A stretch of DNA of 64,000 bases. Source: CALBPI01 sp045110335. GTDB lineage: Bacteria > Pseudomonadota > Gammaproteobacteria > Steroidobacterales > Woeseiaceae. Where the stretch lies: contig JBGCGB010000044.1 of the NCBI GenBank assembly GCA_045110335.1, positions 1 to 64,000 of the forward strand, in the 5' to 3' direction. How positions within the stretch are numbered: position 1 is the stretch's first letter; the number at the start of each line of letters is the position of its first letter. The notes beneath the pieces are model-generated. The model was not told the origin of the DNA, made no database searches, and saw nothing but the letters and a program-made list of their open reading frames with translations. Below, in pieces: positions 1 through 9,028 of the stretch. Position numbers and translations under genes: made by a program.

Positions 1-642
1 GATGACGGCAGCACGATCTATCGCAGCGAGTTGGGTTGGCGTGAGTTCTCGCATCACATCCTTTATCACTACCCACACACCGCCGATGAGCCGATGAAAG
101 AAAAATACGCCGCGTTCCCGTGGCGCGACAATGCCGATGACATGATCAAAGCGTGGCAACGCGGTCGCACCGGCATCCCGATTGTTGACGCCGGCATGCG
201 CGAGCTGTGGCAAACCGGTTGGATGCACAATCGCGTGCGCATGATCGTCGGCTCATTTCTCGTCAAGAACATCCGCGCGCATTGGTTGCATGGTGCGAAG
301 TGGTTCTGGGATACGTTAGTCGATGCCGACTTGCCCGCCAACAGCATGGGCTGGCAATGGGCGGCCGGCAGTGGTGCCGACGCCGCGCCGTACTTCCGGA
401 TTTTCAATCCGCAAACGCAGGGCGAGAAGTTCGATAAGCAAGGTGACTATGTGCGTCACTATGTCCCCGAGCTCTCACGACTGCCGAACAAATATCTGCA
501 TCATCCGTGGGACTTGCCGGAAAACCTCAGCCGCGAGTTGGGCTTCGAGATCGGAAAGGATTATCCTGAACCAATCGTTGACCTGTCGGTCTCGCGCAAA
601 GAAGCGCTGGCCGCACTCCAGGAACTGAAGGAGCTTTCGTGA
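1..642 (+). CDS. phrB: Deoxyribodipyrimidine photolyase (3' part, truncated by window edge)
   Basis: Frame 1 is open from the first base, so only the last 213 residues are present. This is the C-terminal FAD-binding helical domain of a class I cyclobutane pyrimidine dimer photolyase, which uses blue light and reduced FAD to split UV dimers in DNA. Visible family blocks are 'GIPIVDAGMRELWQTGWMHN', 'RMIVGSFLVKN', 'GWQWAAGSGADAAPYFRIFN' and 'YVRHYVPEL', matching the E. coli PhrB order. The internal TTG near base 31 is not the true start; the N-terminal antenna domain lies upstream of the window. The stop overlaps the oxyR GTG by 4 nt, so the two are probably co-translated. A cryptochrome-like function is possible but the blocks are those of repair photolyases. 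Confidence 0.93.
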   Translation, partial: DDGSTIYRSELGWREFSHHILYHYPHTADEPMKEKYAAFPWRDNADDMIKAWQRGRTGIPIVDAGMRELWQTGWMHNRVRMIVGSFLVKNIRAHWLHGAKWFWDTLVDADLPANSMGWQWAAGSGADAAPYFRIFNPQTQGEKFDKQGDYVRHYVPELSRLPNKYLHHPWDLPENLSRELGFEIGKDYPEPIVDLSVSRKEALAALQELKELS

Positions 643-1553
643 GCACCAATCTGCATTTCAATCTCCGAATGCTCGGCTATCTCGTGGCATTGGATGAGCA
701 CCGTCATTTCGGTCGTGCGGCCGACGCCTGTTTTGTCACGCAGCCCACGCTCAGCACGCAGATCAAGAAACTCGAAGAACAACTGGGCGTCACGCTGGTC
801 GAGCGTCACAACAAAGGCATTCAACTCACCAACACCGGCGAAGCGATCGCTGCACGTGCGCGTGATCTACTGCGCGAAGCCCGCAGCATTTCTGATTTGG
901 CCGAAGCTCATCAAGATCCGCAAGCAGGTCGGCTGAAGATCGGCCTGATCCCGACGCTCGCGCCTTATCTGTTGCCGCATGCGGCGCCTTGCCTGGCCGA
1001 AAATTACGAACGACTCAAATGTCTGTATCTCGAAATCCAGACCGATCCGTTGATGCAGAGTATTCGGCAAGGCGACATTGATGTCGGCATTCTCGCATTG
1101 CCGCTGGATCTCAATGGCTGCGAAAGCCAGCAACTGTTTGATGAGCCCTTCCGTCTGGCCGTCGATAAGCAACATGCATTGGCCGGGAATCAATTTGCAA
1201 CCCATGCCGATTTGGCGGGCGAGCATTTCTTATTGCTCGAAGATGGTCACTGCCTGCGCGATCAAGCACTCGAAGTCTGTACATTGGCCGGCACGGTGAA
1301 CGAAGATGAGTTTCGCGCCACCAGCCTGGAGACCCTGCGACAAATGGTCGCGGGCGGCGCCGGTGTGACATTGCTGCCGGAATTGGCTATCCGTGAAAAC
1401 GACAGCGTCCATGCACGCCTGATCACGCTCCCGTTTGAGGCGCCTGCGCCGACACGAACGGTGGTCGGCGTTTGGCGTAAGAGCCATCCCCGCGATGACC
1501 TGATTCGCAGTGTCTGCGACACGATCACCGGCTGTGTGCCGGACATGAGTTAA
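639..1553 (+). CDS. oxyR: Hydrogen peroxide-sensing LysR-family regulator OxyR
   Basis: 304-residue LysR-type regulator. Residues 9-68 form the winged helix-turn-helix ('AADACFVTQPTLSTQIKKLE'), followed by a linker helix and a substrate-binding-like domain from about 98. The block 'EDGHCLRDQALEVC' places cysteines at 205 and 214 with the 9-residue spacing of C199/C208 of E. coli OxyR, which form the peroxide-induced disulfide; this identifies it beyond a generic LysR call. The start is GTG (639), overlapping the photolyase stop as GTGA, with AAGGAG at 628-633 as ribosome binding site. Linkage with photolyase would couple peroxide sensing to light-damage repair (inference). The known family role is activating catalase, peroxiredoxin and related genes. 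Confidence 0.95.
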   Translation: MSTNLHFNLRMLGYLVALDEHRHFGRAADACFVTQPTLSTQIKKLEEQLGVTLVERHNKGIQLTNTGEAIAARARDLLREARSISDLAEAHQDPQAGRLKIGLIPTLAPYLLPHAAPCLAENYERLKCLYLEIQTDPLMQSIRQGDIDVGILALPLDLNGCESQQLFDEPFRLAVDKQHALAGNQFATHADLAGEHFLLLEDGHCLRDQALEVCTLAGTVNEDEFRATSLETLRQMVAGGAGVTLLPELAIRENDSVHARLITLPFEAPAPTRTVVGVWRKSHPRDDLIRSVCDTITGCVPDMS

Positions 1554-1564
1554 GCACTATCGCC

Positions 1565-2506
1565 ATGGCCAAGATGTCGCATCTGATCAACGTCGCCCGA
1601 CAGGGCTATGCGGATATGTACCCGGCATTGCAACGTGCCTTCAACGATTCGCCCGCCGACGACCAACTGCGACGCGTGTTTGGTATCAAACCGCGTTCGA
1701 CCGTGCTCCTTTTGAGCCTCGTCTGCATCGTGATCGGCTTCATCGTCGAACGGCAGGTACCCGAATTCACCGGCGAGGAATATATCAATTGGCCGGCGGC
1801 CGCGGTCGCTCTCGTCTTCGCTCTGCTGTTTCGCCGTTACTTATTCAGCACCCAACATGCCAAACCCGATGATTTCCCGTGGCTCGCAGCCACGCTGATT
1901 CCGGCGACCGCAACGCTGGTGTTGATCTCCATCGGCCTCAACTACCGCCGCGGCGTCGTGGATGTCATTGATGACGGACCCTTTTTCATGGGTATTGGTT
2001 ATGTCGCCGAACTGCTCGCACGCTCTTGCAGCGTCGCCGCGGCCATCACCATTGCGGTGGCCGCATTGTCGTACAGCCGCAACTGGGTCTCAGCACTGAT
2101 CGATCTAGCCGTGCATTTGTTCTTGTTCCTGTTGGCACTACAAATCACGGCCTTCATCATGCTCGACGTCGGCATTATGGATCGCATCTTGTCGGCCATC
2201 ATCGAAGGCATATTCAACTATCGCTTCCCGGAATGGGTCGGCGACTTTGCCGATCAGGTCACCTACGCCGGCTTGTTGCTGGTGTTTTACTTTTCGGTAA
2301 TCGGCGCGACATGGACGGTCTGTCGGCAACAGTTCAGCACGCTGCTGGAAACCGGTGAAATCAGTATCATCAAATCCATCAAGGAAGTGATCGATCCGCC
2401 CTCGGAAAAGTCGCTGCGCAAGCGCGAGCAAAAAGCGGAATCGAAGCAACGCAAAGCCGAACAGAAAGCCGCCAAGAAGGCTGCCAAAAACTCAAAAACG
2501 CCGTAG
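1565..2506 (+). CDS. Unknown polytopic membrane protein with Lys/Ala-rich C-terminal tail
   Basis: 313 residues, family not recognised. It has a soluble N-terminus (about 45 residues), five or six hydrophobic segments (about 46-62, 77-90, 105-125, 140-170, 180-205, 235-255) and a cytoplasmic-looking tail from about 275 that is very rich in K, E, Q and A ('REQKAESKQRKAEQKAAKKA'), probably helical. It starts 11 nt after oxyR and is likely on the same transcript. No catalytic motif or transporter signature is apparent. Its 3' end overlaps the convergent ybbP gene by 15 nt. The basic tail could contact RNA or acidic lipids, but that is speculation. Confidence 0.75.
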   Translation: MAKMSHLINVARQGYADMYPALQRAFNDSPADDQLRRVFGIKPRSTVLLLSLVCIVIGFIVERQVPEFTGEEYINWPAAAVALVFALLFRRYLFSTQHAKPDDFPWLAATLIPATATLVLISIGLNYRRGVVDVIDDGPFFMGIGYVAELLARSCSVAAAITIAVAALSYSRNWVSALIDLAVHLFLFLLALQITAFIMLDVGIMDRILSAIIEGIFNYRFPEWVGDFADQVTYAGLLLVFYFSVIGATWTVCRQQFSTLLETGEISIIKSIKEVIDPPSEKSLRKREQKAESKQRKAEQKAAKKAAKNSKTP

Positions 2507-4972
2507 CGTTCTAACCGGTGGTGTATCCGCCGCCGACTTAGCCGCCAGCGTACCGCTGATGCCCACCATCAGCCAACCCGCCAGCAAACCGGCCAGCCAC
2601 AGCCATGGATTCGGTGCGATCTCGAGATCGAACAATTGACGCGCGGCAATCATGCCGATGATTGTCGCGCCGGTGGCGGCACAGAAACCCGCCAACACAC
2701 CCAACGCCGAGAACTCGGCCATGATGCCGGTCAAGATGGTCCGGCGTGTCGCGCCGAAGGTACGCAACAATGCACTCTCATAACGACGCTCATCCAGCGT
2801 CGACTGAATCGCCGCGAACAACACGACGAGACCAGCGGCCAGCGTAAACAGGAAAACATACTGCACCGCCAGCGAAGCCTTATCAATGATGGAACGCACG
2901 CGACTGATCGCGGCATCAATATCAATCACCGAAATACTCGGATGTTCGCGGACGACATTAACCAGCACCTTGCTCTTCTCGGGCGGGACGAATACCGACG
3001 TAATGAACGTCTGCGGAAACGCCTGCATGCCAGGTGCGCTTAACACCATGAAGAAATTTGGCCGGAAAGAATCCCAGTCGATCTCGCGGAAGCTGGTCAC
3101 CGTCGCGGTCAGCGGTTGACCGGCAAAATCGAAACTCAGCGTATCGCCAATCGACAAATCCATCTCGCGCGCGACGTCCTCATCGACAGAGACCTGTGGG
3201 GCACCGGCGTAGTCCGGTGACCAGAACGCGCCTTCGATGACCGTATTACTTGGATCCAGCGTTGCCGACCAGGTGAGGTTCAACTCGCGTCCCACACGTG
3301 ACCGGCCGCTCTGCGCTTCCGGGTCTGGCAGCACACCATTGACCTCGGTAATGCGACCGCGCACCAACGGCGTAAAGGTCAGGTCATCCCAGCCCGCATC
3401 GGCGAACTGCGTCCGCACGCCTTCGCGCTCATCGGGTTGGATGTTGATCAGGAACTGATTCGGCGCGCCATCCACAATGGTCGCGCGCCAGCCGGCTAAC
3501 AAATCGTTACGCACCAGCGTCAACAGCAACAACACCATCAAACCCAGACCAAACGCGACCACTTGAATCGCACTGTTGCCGCCACGCCTTGCGACATTCG
3601 CTAAACCGTAGCGCCAGGACACACCGACGTTGCCGCGCAGTCGAGATAACAACGACACGAGCAGACGACCGGCAAAGAACAACAACAATCCGGTCGCGAG
3701 CGTGCCGCCGATAATGACGGCCAACAACGCCGCATCGCGCACGGCCCACCAGACCAGCGCGGACATTGCTGCCAGCGCCGCGCCATACGTTAACCAAATG
3801 CCGGGCGGTGCCGGTTCGAGGTCATGTCGTAGGACCCGCAGCGGTGGCGTGCGTTTGAGCTGCAGCAAAGACGGCAACGCGAAACCCGCCAACAACACCA
3901 TCGCCGTGACGATGCCGGGCAATGCTGGTGTCCAGCCAGGCGACGGCAAGTCGCCGCGCAGCCAACCGGACAGCAACGACGACAATCCGCGTTCGGCAAT
4001 AAAGCCAAGTGCGGTGCCGACTAAACTGGCGATCAAACCAATGGCCAATAGGTGCACCATTGAGACGCGGAACACAAAAGCCTGACCTGCACCAAAAGTT
4101 TTCATCAGTGCGGCGGTATCCAAGCGTCGTTCGGCATAGCGACGCGCGGCCATTGCGACGGCAACCGCCGCCAGAATCAAACTAACTAAAGACGCTAGCG
4201 ACAGAAAGCGACCGGCACGGTCAATTGCGATCGAAAGCTGACTGCCGGCGTCCGCGCTGTTCTCGACGCGTACGCCATCCGGCAACGTCGGGCGCAACTG
4301 CTCAGTAAACGCCTCGACATCACTTTCTTCGCCAGCGAAGAGTTGTGCAAAACTGACGCGACTACCTTCGACGATCAATCCGCTCAACGGAATGTCGTCG
4401 ATGTTGATCAATAAGGTCGGCGCCAAACCACTGAAGCCTGCCGATTGATCCGGTCGATAGACCAACACACGCTGAATGGCGAGTTTCAATCGCCCGACAT
4501 CAATCACATCGCCGACTTCGACGCCCAGTCGTGCGAGTAACGCCGCATCAGCATAAGCCGTGCCCGCGACCGGCACCTGATCAGTCACCTCCGCCACACC
4601 AAACAAAGCCGTGGACGTGCGTAGCTCGCCACGCAAAGGATAGCCGGTTGATACCGCTTTCAAGTTAACCAATGCGCGTTGTTCGCCGGAGAAAACGACG
4701 CTCGGGAAATTCAATGTCGACGCGGATTCGAGACCGGCGGCAGCGGCAGCGTCCAGTCTTTCCGCCGCCATCTCACGACCGGACCGCAAACGAAGATCGG
4801 CCGCCAGGACTTCGGTGGCCTGGCGCGCGACACCGCGTCCAATGCGATCTGTCAAAAAACTGATCGCGGTGATCGAGCCAACGGCGATCACGAGTGCGAC
4901 ACAGAGCACGACTAGTTCGCCCGCTCGCAACTCGCGGATCAAGCCGTTCAGCGCGAAACGAATAGCGCGCAT
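2492..4972 (-). CDS. ybbP: FtsX-type ABC transporter permease (YbbP-like)
   Basis: 826 residues, the size of the YbbP type with ten or so membrane segments. A first helix near residues 18-40 precedes a periplasmic MacB-PCD-like domain. Membrane clusters follow at about 255-480 and 705-815, each FtsX-like, separated by a second large periplasmic region (about 500-690). These permeases work in the MacB/LolC mechanotransmission manner, acting on lipids or periplasmic substrates rather than classical channel transport. The start codon overlaps the ybbA stop by 1 nt (TGATG on the minus strand), so the two are translationally coupled. The ybbA-ybbP pair divergent from tesA is the same arrangement as in E. 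coli, where it is linked to lysophospholipid or hydrophobic-compound handling; the substrate here is unknown. Confidence 0.9.
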   Translation of the reverse strand: MRAIRFALNGLIRELRAGELVVLCVALVIAVGSITAISFLTDRIGRGVARQATEVLAADLRLRSGREMAAERLDAAAAAGLESASTLNFPSVVFSGEQRALVNLKAVSTGYPLRGELRTSTALFGVAEVTDQVPVAGTAYADAALLARLGVEVGDVIDVGRLKLAIQRVLVYRPDQSAGFSGLAPTLLINIDDIPLSGLIVEGSRVSFAQLFAGEESDVEAFTEQLRPTLPDGVRVENSADAGSQLSIAIDRAGRFLSLASLVSLILAAVAVAMAARRYAERRLDTAALMKTFGAGQAFVFRVSMVHLLAIGLIASLVGTALGFIAERGLSSLLSGWLRGDLPSPGWTPALPGIVTAMVLLAGFALPSLLQLKRTPPLRVLRHDLEPAPPGIWLTYGAALAAMSALVWWAVRDAALLAVIIGGTLATGLLLFFAGRLLVSLLSRLRGNVGVSWRYGLANVARRGGNSAIQVVAFGLGLMVLLLLTLVRNDLLAGWRATIVDGAPNQFLINIQPDEREGVRTQFADAGWDDLTFTPLVRGRITEVNGVLPDPEAQSGRSRVGRELNLTWSATLDPSNTVIEGAFWSPDYAGAPQVSVDEDVAREMDLSIGDTLSFDFAGQPLTATVTSFREIDWDSFRPNFFMVLSAPGMQAFPQTFITSVFVPPEKSKVLVNVVREHPSISVIDIDAAISRVRSIIDKASLAVQYVFLFTLAAGLVVLFAAIQSTLDERRYESALLRTFGATRRTILTGIMAEFSALGVLAGFCAATGATIIGMIAARQLFDLEIAPNPWLWLAGLLAGWLMVGISGTLAAKSAADTPPVRTLRRF

Positions 4973-5682
4973 CAGTTCCGCTCGTCCGTGACCAGCTTGC
5001 CGCCTTCAATCGATAGCCGACGTTGGCACTTCGCGGCCAGCTCGTGATCATGCGTGACCAACACCAGCGTCGCACCGTGGTTCTGGTTCAGATCGAACAA
5101 CAGTTTTTCGACACGATCGCCGGTGCCGCTATCGAGGTTGCCGGTGGGCTCATCGGCAAACAGCACGCTGGGGCGTGCGGCAAACGCCCGCGCGATCGCG
5201 ACGCGTTGTTTCTCACCGCCCGACAGTTGTGCCGGATAGTGTTTCAAGCGCGGCGTCAGTCCAACTTCATCGAGAATTTCCATGGCCGCCTGACGCGCCT
5301 GGCGGTCGCCAGCCAGCTCCAGCGGCATCATGACATTTTCTAGTGCGGTCAAAGCCGGGATCAAGTGGAATGACTGGAACACAAATCCAACCCGGCCAGC
5401 CCGCGCCAAGGCACGGCCATCTTCGTCCAGATCGGTAAAGCGAACGCCATCAAGTGTGACGCTGCCGGTGGTCGGTGCATCGAGACCGGCAAGCAATGCC
5501 AGTAACGTCGATTTACCGGCGCCAGACGGCCCGACAATCGCCAACGTTTCGCCGCGCGCGGCTTCGAAAGAGACGCCGGACAAGATCGTCAGATCACCAT
5601 CGGCGCTATCCACCGTCTTCGAAAGATCTTCGGCGCTAAGCACGATGTCATCGGCCGGCTGCGGTACACTAGCTATGCTCAT
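4972..5682 (-). CDS. ybbA: ABC transporter ATP-binding protein (YbbA/LolD-like)
   Basis: 236 residues from the ATG at 5682. Upstream in-frame codons extend the reading frame to 5763 but would run into tesA on the other strand, so the shorter start is preferred. Walker A 'GPSGAGKST' is at 51-59, the ABC signature 'LSGGEKQR' at 153-160, Walker B 'SVLFADEPTGNLD' at 172-184 and the switch His at 211 ('VTHD'). These and the 'TGNLDSGTG' stretch are typical of the LolD/MacB-type exporters. It supplies ATP hydrolysis for the FtsX-type permease encoded immediately downstream, with which it shares a 1-nt stop/start overlap. The 41 bp between its start and tesA must hold both divergent start regions. 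Confidence 0.93.
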   Translation of the reverse strand: MSIASVPQPADDIVLSAEDLSKTVDSADGDLTILSGVSFEAARGETLAIVGPSGAGKSTLLALLAGLDAPTTGSVTLDGVRFTDLDEDGRALARAGRVGFVFQSFHLIPALTALENVMMPLELAGDRQARQAAMEILDEVGLTPRLKHYPAQLSGGEKQRVAIARAFAARPSVLFADEPTGNLDSGTGDRVEKLLFDLNQNHGATLVLVTHDHELAAKCQRRLSIEGGKLVTDERN

Positions 5683-5723
5683 ATTGATCGATTTCCTGAA
5701 CTCATCCATTGGCCTGAAGAAAA

Positions 5724-6443
5724 ATGGCAAACCCGGCAACGTCTCGCAACCTGCTGATCGCAACCATCCTGATTATTGCGGCTGCTCTATTGTACTGGTT
5801 CGTGCCCGGCAGCGAGCCGGATGCGGCCATTGCTGCGCCGCCCACTAAAGAAGTGCGGGCGGAAAGCACCGAAGACAAGAGGCCCGTGCTGATGGTGGTC
5901 GGTGATAGCCTTAGCGCCGGCTATGGATTAGCGGATACCGGTGATGGCTGGGTGGCTTTGCTTCAACAACGGTTGGACACCGAATCGCTAGCGTTTCGCG
6001 TCGTCAATGCCAGTATCAGCGGCGACACCAGTAACGGCGGTGCCGCCAGACTGCCGGCAGCGTTAGCAACTCACTCCCCGGCTGTGGTCGTCATCGAGCT
6101 TGGCGGCAATGACGGTTTGCGGGGTCTGCCGCTGAATGTGATGCGCAGCAATTTCGTGCGAATGATCGAGGCCGCACAATCACAAGGCGCCGAAGTCATC
6201 TTGCTCGGCATGATGATTCCGCCGAACTACGGCGAACGTTACACCACCGATTTTCAGCAGCAGTTCGTTGATCTGAGCGAGCAATACGATCTGACCCTCG
6301 TACCCTTTTTTCTTGAGAATGTAGCGCTGTCCCAGGAACTCATGCAAAGTGACGGCATACACCCCAACGCCAATGCGCAGCCGATTATGTTGAATAATGT
6401 CTGGCCAGCATTGGCACCGATTGTCGAACGGATTGCCCGCTAG
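5724..6443 (+). CDS. tesA: Periplasmic GDSL arylesterase/lysophospholipase (TesA-like)
   Basis: 239 residues. An N-terminal hydrophobic segment (about 9-26) exports or anchors it, followed by a linker and an SGNH hydrolase domain. Block I is 'GDSLSAGYG' with the nucleophile Ser62, block II has Gly100, block III 'GGND' has Asn129, and block V 'DGIHPN' gives Asp210 and His213. This is the thioesterase I / protease I / lysophospholipase L1 family, which cleaves acyl esters and thioesters in the periplasm. It is divergent from ybbA-ybbP as in E. coli and followed 49 nt later by fadD, giving a small acyl-chain release and activation group. The signal segment lacks a clear cleavage site, so it could stay as a membrane anchor. 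Confidence 0.93.
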   Translation: MANPATSRNLLIATILIIAAALLYWFVPGSEPDAAIAAPPTKEVRAESTEDKRPVLMVVGDSLSAGYGLADTGDGWVALLQQRLDTESLAFRVVNASISGDTSNGGAARLPAALATHSPAVVVIELGGNDGLRGLPLNVMRSNFVRMIEAAQSQGAEVILLGMMIPPNYGERYTTDFQQQFVDLSEQYDLTLVPFFLENVALSQELMQSDGIHPNANAQPIMLNNVWPALAPIVERIAR

Positions 6444-6492
6444 CGCAGGCCGTTCAATCTTGAAACACCACTAACAACGGAAACACGACACC

Positions 6493-8157
6493 ATGGAAAA
6501 GCATTGGTTGGCATCCTACGTACCAGGCACACCCGAGACCATCGACAACGGCGGATACGATTCGCTGCGCGACATGATCGAGGACAAGTGTCGTGAGTTC
6601 GGCAGCCAACCCGCCTATGCCAACATGGGGGTACAGCTGAGTTTCGACGACATGTTGCGCTTGTCCGGCGAGTTCGGTGCCTACCTGCAACATGAAGCCG
6701 GTCTTGAGAAAGGCGACCGGGTCGCCTTGATGATGCCGAACATTCTTCAATACCCCGTCGCACTATTCGGTGTGCTACGCGCCGGCATGACCGTCGTCAA
6801 TGTGAACCCGCTCTACACCAAACGCGAGCTCGAGCATCAGCTCAAAGACTCCGGTGCGAAGGCCATTGTGATTGTCGAAAACTTCGCGACCACGCTGGAA
6901 GCGGTGATCGACAAGACGCCGGTCAAAACGGTGATCACCACACAGATTGGCGACATGATGTCGGGCCTGAAACGCTCCATCACCAACTTTGTGGTCAAAC
7001 GCGTCAAGAAAATGGTGCCGCCTTTCTCATTGCCCGGCGCCGTCAGCTTTCGGGATGCACTGAAACGCGGTGGCGCACATCAGCTCACGCGTCACGACAT
7101 CAGTCTGTCGGATCTCGCCTTCTTGCAGTACACCGGCGGCACGACCGGCGTGTCGAAAGGCGCGATGCTCAGCAACAGCAACATGGTGCACAACATCCAG
7201 CAGTCCAATGCGTGGCTGGGCAGTCAGATGGAAGGCGACGATGTTATCGGCATCACGGCGTTGCCGCTGTATCACATCTTTTCGCTGGAAGGGAATTGCT
7301 TCTGTCTGCTCGCGATGGGTGGTCTGAATGTGTTGATCACCAACCCGCGAGACTTCGATGGCTTTGTGAAAGAGATCAGCCAATATCCGTTCACGTACTT
7401 CACCGGCGTTAACACGCTGTTCAATGCATTGCTCGCAACGCCGGGCTTTGCCGATATCGATTTCAGCAAACTGCGCATCACGATTGGCGGCGGCATGGCC
7501 GTGCAAGAAGCGGTCGCGCGTAAATGGAAGGACGTCACCGGGACACATTTGATTCAAGCTTATGGTTTGACCGAAACCTCGCCCGCGGCTGTGATCAACC
7601 CATTTGTCGAAGAGCCCGCCTTCAACGGCGCTGTCGGCTTGCCCATCTCGTCAACCGAAGTCGGTATTTTCGACGACGATGGTAACGAAGTACCTATTAA
7701 TGAAGTCGGAGAGATCTGCATTCGCGGACCACAGGTCATGGAAGGTTACTGGCAACGCCCCGAAGCCACCGAAGAAGTCATGTTGAACGACTGGTTACGC
7801 ACAGGCGACATTGGTCGAATCGATGAGAAGGGATTCGTGTTTATCGAAGACCGTAAAAAAGACATGATCCTGGTTTCGGGCTTCAATGTTTATCCGAACG
7901 AGATCGAAGACGTGATTGCGAATATGGAAGGCATTGTTGAAGTCGCCGCCGTTGGCAAGCCGGACGAGAAGTCTGGTGAGATCGTCAAAGTGTTTGTCGT
8001 ACGCAATTCGGATGCGGTCACCGTCGAATCGGTGCGTGCACATTGCAAGAGCAATTTGACCGGCTACAAGGTACCGAAAGAAGTGGTGTTCAAAGAGGAA
8101 CTGCCGAAGACGAATGTCGGCAAGATTCTACGACGCGAGCTTCGCGACAACGGTTGA
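6493..8157 (+). CDS. fadD: Long-chain fatty acid--CoA ligase
   Basis: 554 residues, the usual FadD length. The AMP-binding P-loop 'YTGGTTGVSKGA' is at residues 213-224, the adenylate-binding block 'QAYGLTETSPA' near 356, and the C-terminal hinge and lysine regions 'DRKKDMILVSGFNVYPNE' and 'LPKTNVGKILRRELR' are intact. It activates long-chain fatty acids to acyl-CoA with ATP for beta-oxidation or phospholipid recycling, at the inner face of the cytoplasmic membrane. Its position just after tesA suggests activation of fatty acids freed by that esterase (inference). It is convergent with the putative metalloprotease gene at 8179. Medium-chain ligase specificity cannot be excluded from sequence alone. 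Confidence 0.94.
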   Translation: MEKHWLASYVPGTPETIDNGGYDSLRDMIEDKCREFGSQPAYANMGVQLSFDDMLRLSGEFGAYLQHEAGLEKGDRVALMMPNILQYPVALFGVLRAGMTVVNVNPLYTKRELEHQLKDSGAKAIVIVENFATTLEAVIDKTPVKTVITTQIGDMMSGLKRSITNFVVKRVKKMVPPFSLPGAVSFRDALKRGGAHQLTRHDISLSDLAFLQYTGGTTGVSKGAMLSNSNMVHNIQQSNAWLGSQMEGDDVIGITALPLYHIFSLEGNCFCLLAMGGLNVLITNPRDFDGFVKEISQYPFTYFTGVNTLFNALLATPGFADIDFSKLRITIGGGMAVQEAVARKWKDVTGTHLIQAYGLTETSPAAVINPFVEEPAFNGAVGLPISSTEVGIFDDDGNEVPINEVGEICIRGPQVMEGYWQRPEATEEVMLNDWLRTGDIGRIDEKGFVFIEDRKKDMILVSGFNVYPNEIEDVIANMEGIVEVAAVGKPDEKSGEIVKVFVVRNSDAVTVESVRAHCKSNLTGYKVPKEVVFKEELPKTNVGKILRRELRDNG

Positions 8158-8178
8158 TACGAAGTGGCTAGCCGGTGG

Positions 8179-8949
8179 CTATTCGATCAATCGGATTTCG
8201 CGCGCTGTCGATTGGCCAATCACGGTCTTGGCCAGGCTGGACGGTATTTCCGCTGTCGTCGCTGATAACGCGACGCGACCGCCCATGATCTCGGCGTAAC
8301 GCTGCGGGTACAATGGCGACCGATCCGGCTCACCCAAACCATCTAGGGCAATGGGTTGGTTGTTGCGTGGATCGTACTTGTCCGACGCGCCAATGGTGTG
8401 TAGCAACTCATGAGTGAACACGACTTGATTGCGGCCACGGTTACGGCGGCCGGTGTAGGCGTTAACAATACCGAACATGCCTTTCCGCACGCCCACAGAG
8501 TCCTCCAACATCAGTCGTCCGTTGGGCTCGTGATAGCGCACAAAGATCCGCACATCCGGTTGATAATCTTCGAACTCATCCGTCACGCTGCCGGCCCACC
8601 AACGCATTTTCAATGACCACAAAATAGCGTCCAACACATTCGGGGCCTCCGCGAGCTTGGGTGGCTGCTCAACAATCTGTGGACCCAACTCGATTTGTAC
8701 CGGTTGATAAACGCTGTCGTCGTAGCGCTTGGCTTCGCGGTGCATGAAAGCCTCGACCGGTTCAAAATTATCCGGAGACAGCGAACGAATGTAGGCATCC
8801 GTCGCAGGATGGCCATCGGCGTTAATCGGGTACACACGAACGCGCAAGGTAAGGTCCCAATCGGTAGTCCGTTGCTGTGTGAGGTACGTGCTCACGGCAA
8901 CGAAGATCAGGATCGTCATCAAAATGGTTATACGGATTGCTTTGGCCAT
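8179..8949 (-). CDS. Putative membrane-anchored metzincin-like zinc protease
   Basis: 256 residues from the ATG at 8949; an ATG 24 nt further upstream (8973) is also in frame and neither has a clear ribosome binding site. Residues 4-23 form an N-terminal membrane anchor or signal. The core motif 'HELLHTIGASDKYD' gives H180, E181, H184, G187 and D190, i.e. HExxHxxGxxD, the zinc site pattern of snapalysin (M7) with Asp as third ligand. Thirty-two residues later 'AEIMGG' (M222) could be the metzincin Met-turn. The family is not recognised by name and overall length differs from secreted snapalysin. It probably acts in the periplasm or at the membrane surface. The substrate is unknown; neighbours (fadD convergent, DUF445 gene upstream) give no clue. 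Confidence 0.75.
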   Translation of the reverse strand: MAKAIRITILMTILIFVAVSTYLTQQRTTDWDLTLRVRVYPINADGHPATDAYIRSLSPDNFEPVEAFMHREAKRYDDSVYQPVQIELGPQIVEQPPKLAEAPNVLDAILWSLKMRWWAGSVTDEFEDYQPDVRIFVRYHEPNGRLMLEDSVGVRKGMFGIVNAYTGRRNRGRNQVVFTHELLHTIGASDKYDPRNNQPIALDGLGEPDRSPLYPQRYAEIMGGRVALSATTAEIPSSLAKTVIGQSTAREIRLIE

Positions 8950-9028
8950 GCTGCTAGTGAGCCATAGATCCATCGCGATGTCGTGAACGAATTCCCGATT
9001 TTGGCATCGTCCCGGTCATTCCGATCGC

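Noticed and set aside
5683..5763. N-terminal extension of YbbA
   Set aside because: Runs into tesA on the opposite strand and precedes no family feature.
8168..8180. Short hairpin between fadD and the metalloprotease gene
   Set aside because: Five-bp stem, 3-nt loop and no T tract on either strand; not enough for a terminator call.
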